From positions 1 through 64,000 of IMG/VR virus record IMGVR_UViG_3300026484_000382: 64,000 nucleotides of DNA; one strand, given 5' to 3'. The position numbers and the translations under genes are program-made. The stretch's first letter is position 1. Every line of letters starts with the position of its first letter. Shown piece by piece: positions 60,892-64,000 of this stretch. This stretch comes from a virus. Under the pieces are notes generated by a model. The model made no database searches and was not told where the DNA came from. It saw nothing but the letters and a program-made list of their open reading frames with translations.

Positions 60892-60926
60892 TATAAAATA
60901 ATGGTAATAAAACCAAAAAAAGGATA
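60892..60926 (+). promoter_or_regulatory. -10-like TATAAA with A-rich leader before capsid genes
   Basis: TATAAAATAA at 60892-60901 after a T-rich tract, then AAAAAAAGGATAAGCAA and the ATG at 60932. The wording TATAAA is close to the T4 late-promoter box but this could be coincidence. Confidence 0.4.
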
Positions 60927-60931
60927 AGCAA

Positions 60932-61318
60932 ATGAAGAATATTGATATTGTAAGAGGTTATAGAACCTTTAGTCATGAAGACTTATATGATGCTGATGCA
61001 ACTGTAACAATTGTGCCGGGAGATGTTATAGGTCTTGACGGAAACAAAATAACATTAGAAAAAACGCATAAAGAAGCTGGAATCGCTCTTGAGTCAAACA
61101 AAGATATTGCTGGTAATAAACCAAGTGGAAAAATCCCAGTATGTGTTAGTAATTTTGTTGTAAGATTTTATAGACCGGTTCCGGATGAGGTTAATTTAGG
61201 TGATCCTGTTACAGTTATTGATGGAAAACCATCTAAAACAGACGATGACCATACGGTAATTTGGGGATATGTTACAAGAATAGACGAAACATCTTTTGAT
61301 GTTAGAGTAAATTATTAA
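60932..61318 (+). CDS. Capsid decoration-like protein
   Basis: 128 residues, beta-rich, one domain. Directly before the capsid gene. Pattern (GDVIGLDGNKITL, IPVCVSNFVVRFY, GDPVTVIDGKPSK) resembles small head decoration proteins. AAAAAAAGGATAAGCAA precedes the start. Confidence 0.6.
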   Translation: MKNIDIVRGYRTFSHEDLYDADATVTIVPGDVIGLDGNKITLEKTHKEAGIALESNKDIAGNKPSGKIPVCVSNFVVRFYRPVPDEVNLGDPVTVIDGKPSKTDDDHTVIWGYVTRIDETSFDVRVNY

Positions 61319-61335
61319 AAAAAAAAGGATAAGAC

Positions 61336-62271
61336 ATGAGTATTAATGTAGAAACTCCAGTAATTCAACAAAACACAGGGTTAATTAAAGCAGCTTATGC
61401 TGGTGGTGACCTTTTAAAACAAGCTATGGATAACAGCACATACTTTATTAGGGATAAAGTAAGAGAACTTGGTTTTGCTAGAAAAGTGATTGAACCCATT
61501 TTTGTTACAAGTGCAGATTTAGATAGAGTTCCAAACAATGAACAACCTGCTATCATCTTAGAAAAAGATATCGAAAGTAAAGGGATGACAGTGCCATTCA
61601 GAGGGCAAGGAGAACAAAGATATTGGGAAAGAGAAGACATGGTTGTTAATTTCCAAAAAATTGAATCAGAAAGAATTAACAAATCTAAATTCGAAATGAT
61701 GACTTCTAAAACTCCATATACTGAAGTTCTTAAAAAAAGAATTGTTGAAGAAGTGCAAAAAGTTGAAGATGAAACTTTAATGAACGGATTTAATGCTATC
61801 ATAGAAAAAGCAGAAGAAGAAGCTCCTGGTACACAATATCAAGAATTAGAAGGTGGATTAAATAAAACAAACATTAAGATATTAATCCAAATGCTTTCAA
61901 GATTAAAAATGATTCCACCAACAGGTCCAAAACCAAAAATCTTAATGACACAAAACCTTAAATTAGAACTAATTGAATTAGGTATGATTGAGATTGGTGA
62001 TTCTAATGTTGGAAAATATTGGAATGAAGGTGTAGTTGGGGTAGATAAATTATTCAATATCCCTGTAGTATCTACAATTAAAAATGATTTAGTAAAAGAT
62101 GATGAAGTGTTTATTATTGCTCCTCAAGATTACTTCGGAAGATTCTTTATTTTACAAGACCACACAATGGTTATTGAGACTAAAGCAGATATGATGAATA
62201 TGTATACTTATGCTGCTATGGGAATGGGATTCGTTAATACAAAAGGTGTATGTAAGATTAAATTATCTTAA
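61336..62271 (+). CDS. Major capsid protein (HK97 fold)
   Basis: 311 residues. The order of segments (N-arm; ~75-100 E-loop-like VPFRGQGEQRYWERED; ~105-150 spine helix; FDVI-like P-domain; C-terminal TADMMNMYTYAAMGMGFVN) fits a compact HK97-fold capsid protein. The N-arm contains GLIKAA (15-20) and LLKQA (26-30), both like the recurring motif, perhaps marking a cleaved prodomain. Abundance is suggested by a strong AAAAAAAAGGATAAGAC leader. Confidence 0.8.
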   Translation: MSINVETPVIQQNTGLIKAAYAGGDLLKQAMDNSTYFIRDKVRELGFARKVIEPIFVTSADLDRVPNNEQPAIILEKDIESKGMTVPFRGQGEQRYWEREDMVVNFQKIESERINKSKFEMMTSKTPYTEVLKKRIVEEVQKVEDETLMNGFNAIIEKAEEEAPGTQYQELEGGLNKTNIKILIQMLSRLKMIPPTGPKPKILMTQNLKLELIELGMIEIGDSNVGKYWNEGVVGVDKLFNIPVVSTIKNDLVKDDEVFIIAPQDYFGRFFILQDHTMVIETKADMMNMYTYAAMGMGFVNTKGVCKIKLS

Positions 62272-62347
62272 TCTTACTCCTCTTTTGGAATTATTAAGAG
62301 ATATTTATTTATATGTTTTAATAATTCACAAAAAAAAAAGGATAAAT

Positions 62348-63301
62348 ATGATTTTTGGTAATGCTCAAAAGTATGTATCGATAGCAAAACAAATTATTAA
62401 TGAAATAAGTCATGGGGGAGACAACCCAGAGGAATTATTGAATAAGTATGCTAAAGAATACAATCTAAATGACAACATGAAACAAAGAGTTGTAGAAGAA
62501 TATAATGTAAATATGTTTTTAAGTAAATTGAAAGATGGTAGTCACCAAGAGCATTACGTATTATTGAATCCTGTTATTGATGAAACACAAAAATGGAATT
62601 CTATCATTGAAAAAAATAATAAAGAAAATGAACATAAAAAGAATATGACTAAAACAGCTTTTTACAATGAAGAAGCTAATATTGTGTTTAAAAATAATTC
62701 AATGGAATATGACCATGACCCACTTTTAAATGGTTCTTTTTCCGATAAAACATTGGTAAGTTCTTTTGAGTACGGAGATACTTCTGATTTACTTAAAGAT
62801 GCTTCTTACAGAGAAAAACGTAGAGAAGAAGAGAAGTTTAAAGAGTTAGTAAAAACTGCTCACTATAAAGGTCATGAAGTTATAAATCAATTAGCAAATG
62901 ATTTAATAAAAGTAGCAAACATTTCAACAGGAGCTACAAAAACTATAATTTATGATTTAATTAAAGAAGGGCATGAAGATATTGCTAATACTGTTATGGA
63001 AAACTGCAAATACAAACCAAACGAAATACTTGCAGCAAAAATGACAGATGGTATATTTGAGCAAGATTTGCCTTTATTAAAAACATCTCAAGAACTTATA
63101 AAAGAAGCAACTATAAGTAAATTAATTATGAGAGTAATATCAGAAAAAGGTATGGAACATATTGGAAGTGCTTTAAACAAAATAAAAACTATGGTAGGGC
63201 CTAAAAATAGAGCAAAAATATATATGGCTTATGTAATGAGCAAATTCCTTACAGATAAAAAGCCTGGCGCATTACACAATAGTTTTATTCAGAACGCTTA
63301 A
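62348..63301 (+). CDS. Capsid-region protein with five L-x-K-x-A motifs
   Basis: 317 residues. The ATG at 62348 follows AAAAAAAAAGGATAAAT. An earlier in-frame start at 62210 overlaps the capsid gene and is rejected. Motif-like segments: MTKTA (100-104), LLKDA (148-152), LVKTA (167-171), LIKVA (186-190) and LIKEA (250-254). They lie between helical or charged parts, as in phage core or scaffold proteins cut at several sites. Directly after the capsid gene. Function inferred. Confidence 0.6.
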   Translation: MIFGNAQKYVSIAKQIINEISHGGDNPEELLNKYAKEYNLNDNMKQRVVEEYNVNMFLSKLKDGSHQEHYVLLNPVIDETQKWNSIIEKNNKENEHKKNMTKTAFYNEEANIVFKNNSMEYDHDPLLNGSFSDKTLVSSFEYGDTSDLLKDASYREKRREEEKFKELVKTAHYKGHEVINQLANDLIKVANISTGATKTIIYDLIKEGHEDIANTVMENCKYKPNEILAAKMTDGIFEQDLPLLKTSQELIKEATISKLIMRVISEKGMEHIGSALNKIKTMVGPKNRAKIYMAYVMSKFLTDKKPGALHNSFIQNA

Positions 63302-63312
63302 AAGGATATAAT

Positions 63313-63447
63313 ATGGAAAACAATCAAAATTTAATTAAAATAGCTCAGGTAGTTAAAGAGCACGCAAAAAAATGGTATTTAAAAAAAATGGCAGCGTTAA
63401 AAATAATAGACACTATAGATGCATATAAAGAGGCAATGAAGAACTGA
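63313..63447 (+). CDS. Small NLIKIA-tagged protein
   Basis: 44 residues, MENNQNLIKIAQVVKEHA then a basic helix (KKWYLKKMAALKIID). AAAGGATATA precedes the ATG, 11 bp after the previous stop. Carries the motif at 7-11. Too short for family assignment. Confidence 0.5.
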   Translation: MENNQNLIKIAQVVKEHAKKWYLKKMAALKIIDTIDAYKEAMKN

Positions 63448-63476
63448 TTTACTAATTCAGCTTTCTCAAGCCATAG

Positions 63477-63512
63477 GCCCCAACTTTAATTTATGGGGCT
63501 TACTGCTCTTTT
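63477..63512. terminator. Bidirectional terminator at convergent gene ends
   Basis: GCCCCA (63477-63482) pairs with TGGGGC (63494-63499) with an 11-nt loop. A T-rich tract follows on the plus strand (CTCTTTTTT from 63507). It separates the rightward capsid operon from a leftward gene. Confidence 0.6.
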
Positions 63513-64000
63513 TTGCTGTTATTGACTGCTTTGTGTGCAAAATAAGCTTGAGCGGCTCCTACAGTACCTATTCCACCCATAGTTTGTCCTTGTAATTTAG
63601 CTTCTTGTTTTATTAATTTTTTAAACAGATCTTTACTTTCAGCTAACAACTCATTTTTTTCACTTTTCGGTATCTCGTCAAGTACTTTTGTTGCCTGTTT
63701 AAGATTATAAATACGGTGTAACCCTTTTCCTAGTGCACCTGCTATTACACCTATCCCCGCACTTCTATTTATCTCAGCATCACTAGAACCCATTTGTTTT
63801 GCTAATAATGGAGCAGCTACAGACCCTCCTAATAAACCTAACTCAACTGGTAAAGAAAAACTTTTATATCCTTTTTTGCCTTGCAAAACTTGAACAAGAT
63901 AAGGAATATCTTCTTGTAGTAGAACCCCTGATGCAGCACCTCCAGCTGCAGAAATCCCATCACTTATCATTTTTTTACTTTTATCAGAATCTTTTTTGTT
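63500..64000 (-). CDS. Glycine-rich membrane-type protein (likely 5' truncated by window)
   Basis: Leftward frame ending at 63500. An internal ATG at 63970 would give 156 residues, but no ribosome-binding site precedes it, and the frame stays open to the window edge with ten further codons (NKKDSDKSKK), so the true start is probably outside. Gly/Ala-rich segments at ~8-18, ~45-65 and ~70-85 of the visible part (LGLLGGSVAAPLLA, GIGVIAGALGKG) and a final MGGIGTVGAAQAYFAH. Same style as the other glycine-zipper proteins. Confidence 0.6.
   Translation of the reverse strand, partial: NKKDSDKSKKMISDGISAAGGAASGVLLQEDIPYLVQVLQGKKGYKSFSLPVELGLLGGSVAAPLLAKQMGSSDAEINRSAGIGVIAGALGKGLHRIYNLKQATKVLDEIPKSEKNELLAESKDLFKKLIKQEAKLQGQTMGGIGTVGAAQAYFAHKAVNNSKKEQ

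Overview
The window is part of the genome of a large tailed phage with a contractile (myovirus-type) tail. It is very AT-rich and densely coded, with genes abutting or overlapping by a few bases. The host is probably a member of the Campylobacterota (Arcobacter/Sulfurimonas-like). This rests on the base composition, the recurrent A-rich leader with AAGGA, and a type IV pseudopilin-like protein whose N-terminus looks like those of that phylum. I recognise no tRNA, rRNA, CRISPR array or insertion sequence. Terminase, portal and DNA polymerase are not seen and presumably lie outside.

Layout. (1) 1-4588: tail of an unidentified gene, two inner-virion-like proteins, a DUF3310/zinc-finger protein and a RepB/Rep_3-like protein with a C-terminal membrane anchor. 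(2) 4687-15872: an accessory region of small genes. It holds a pseudopilin, DUF1353, a protein with a FliM-like peptide, a miniprotein built from WP repeats, a small gene with an 8-G tract, an HAD-like phosphatase, a Rha/ORF6C regulator behind a predicted pseudoknot leader, a Tad2-like (DUF2829) protein, a MazG-like pyrophosphohydrolase, membrane proteins and a metallo-beta-lactamase-fold hydrolase. (3) 16074-19050: an inner-virion-like protein, a decayed and an intact HNH endonuclease gene, a candidate structured RNA between them, and two minus-strand genes. (4) 19181-40257: about 21 kb of adhesin, fibre and baseplate-type proteins (beta-helix, LamG-like, Asp-tract proteins, and very large proteins with no recognisable domain). 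(5) 40298-53630: the tail module, with connector candidates, terminator candidate, sheath, tube, spike candidate, tail-assembly chaperone with a -1 frameshift, tape measure and hub candidate. (6) 53684-63447: small virion proteins, a minus-strand four-gene islet, two baseplate wedge-like proteins, a decoration-like protein, the HK97-fold major capsid protein and a multi-motif inner protein. A further minus-strand gene runs off the right end.

The strongest cross-cutting pattern is a short motif of the form L-[LI]-K-[TEVQA]-A. It lies near the N-terminus of at least nine proteins, many with Gly/Ala-rich membrane segments. It also occurs in the capsid protein N-arm and five times in the protein after the capsid gene. 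I infer a capsid-targeting or prohead-protease signal that defines a set of packaged, possibly injected, membrane-active proteins. A second pattern is a -10-like box (TATAAT/TACAAT/TAAAAT) ending a few bases before an A-run and AAGGA, repeated before about 17 genes or operons on both strands. This looks like a late-promoter class with very short leaders.
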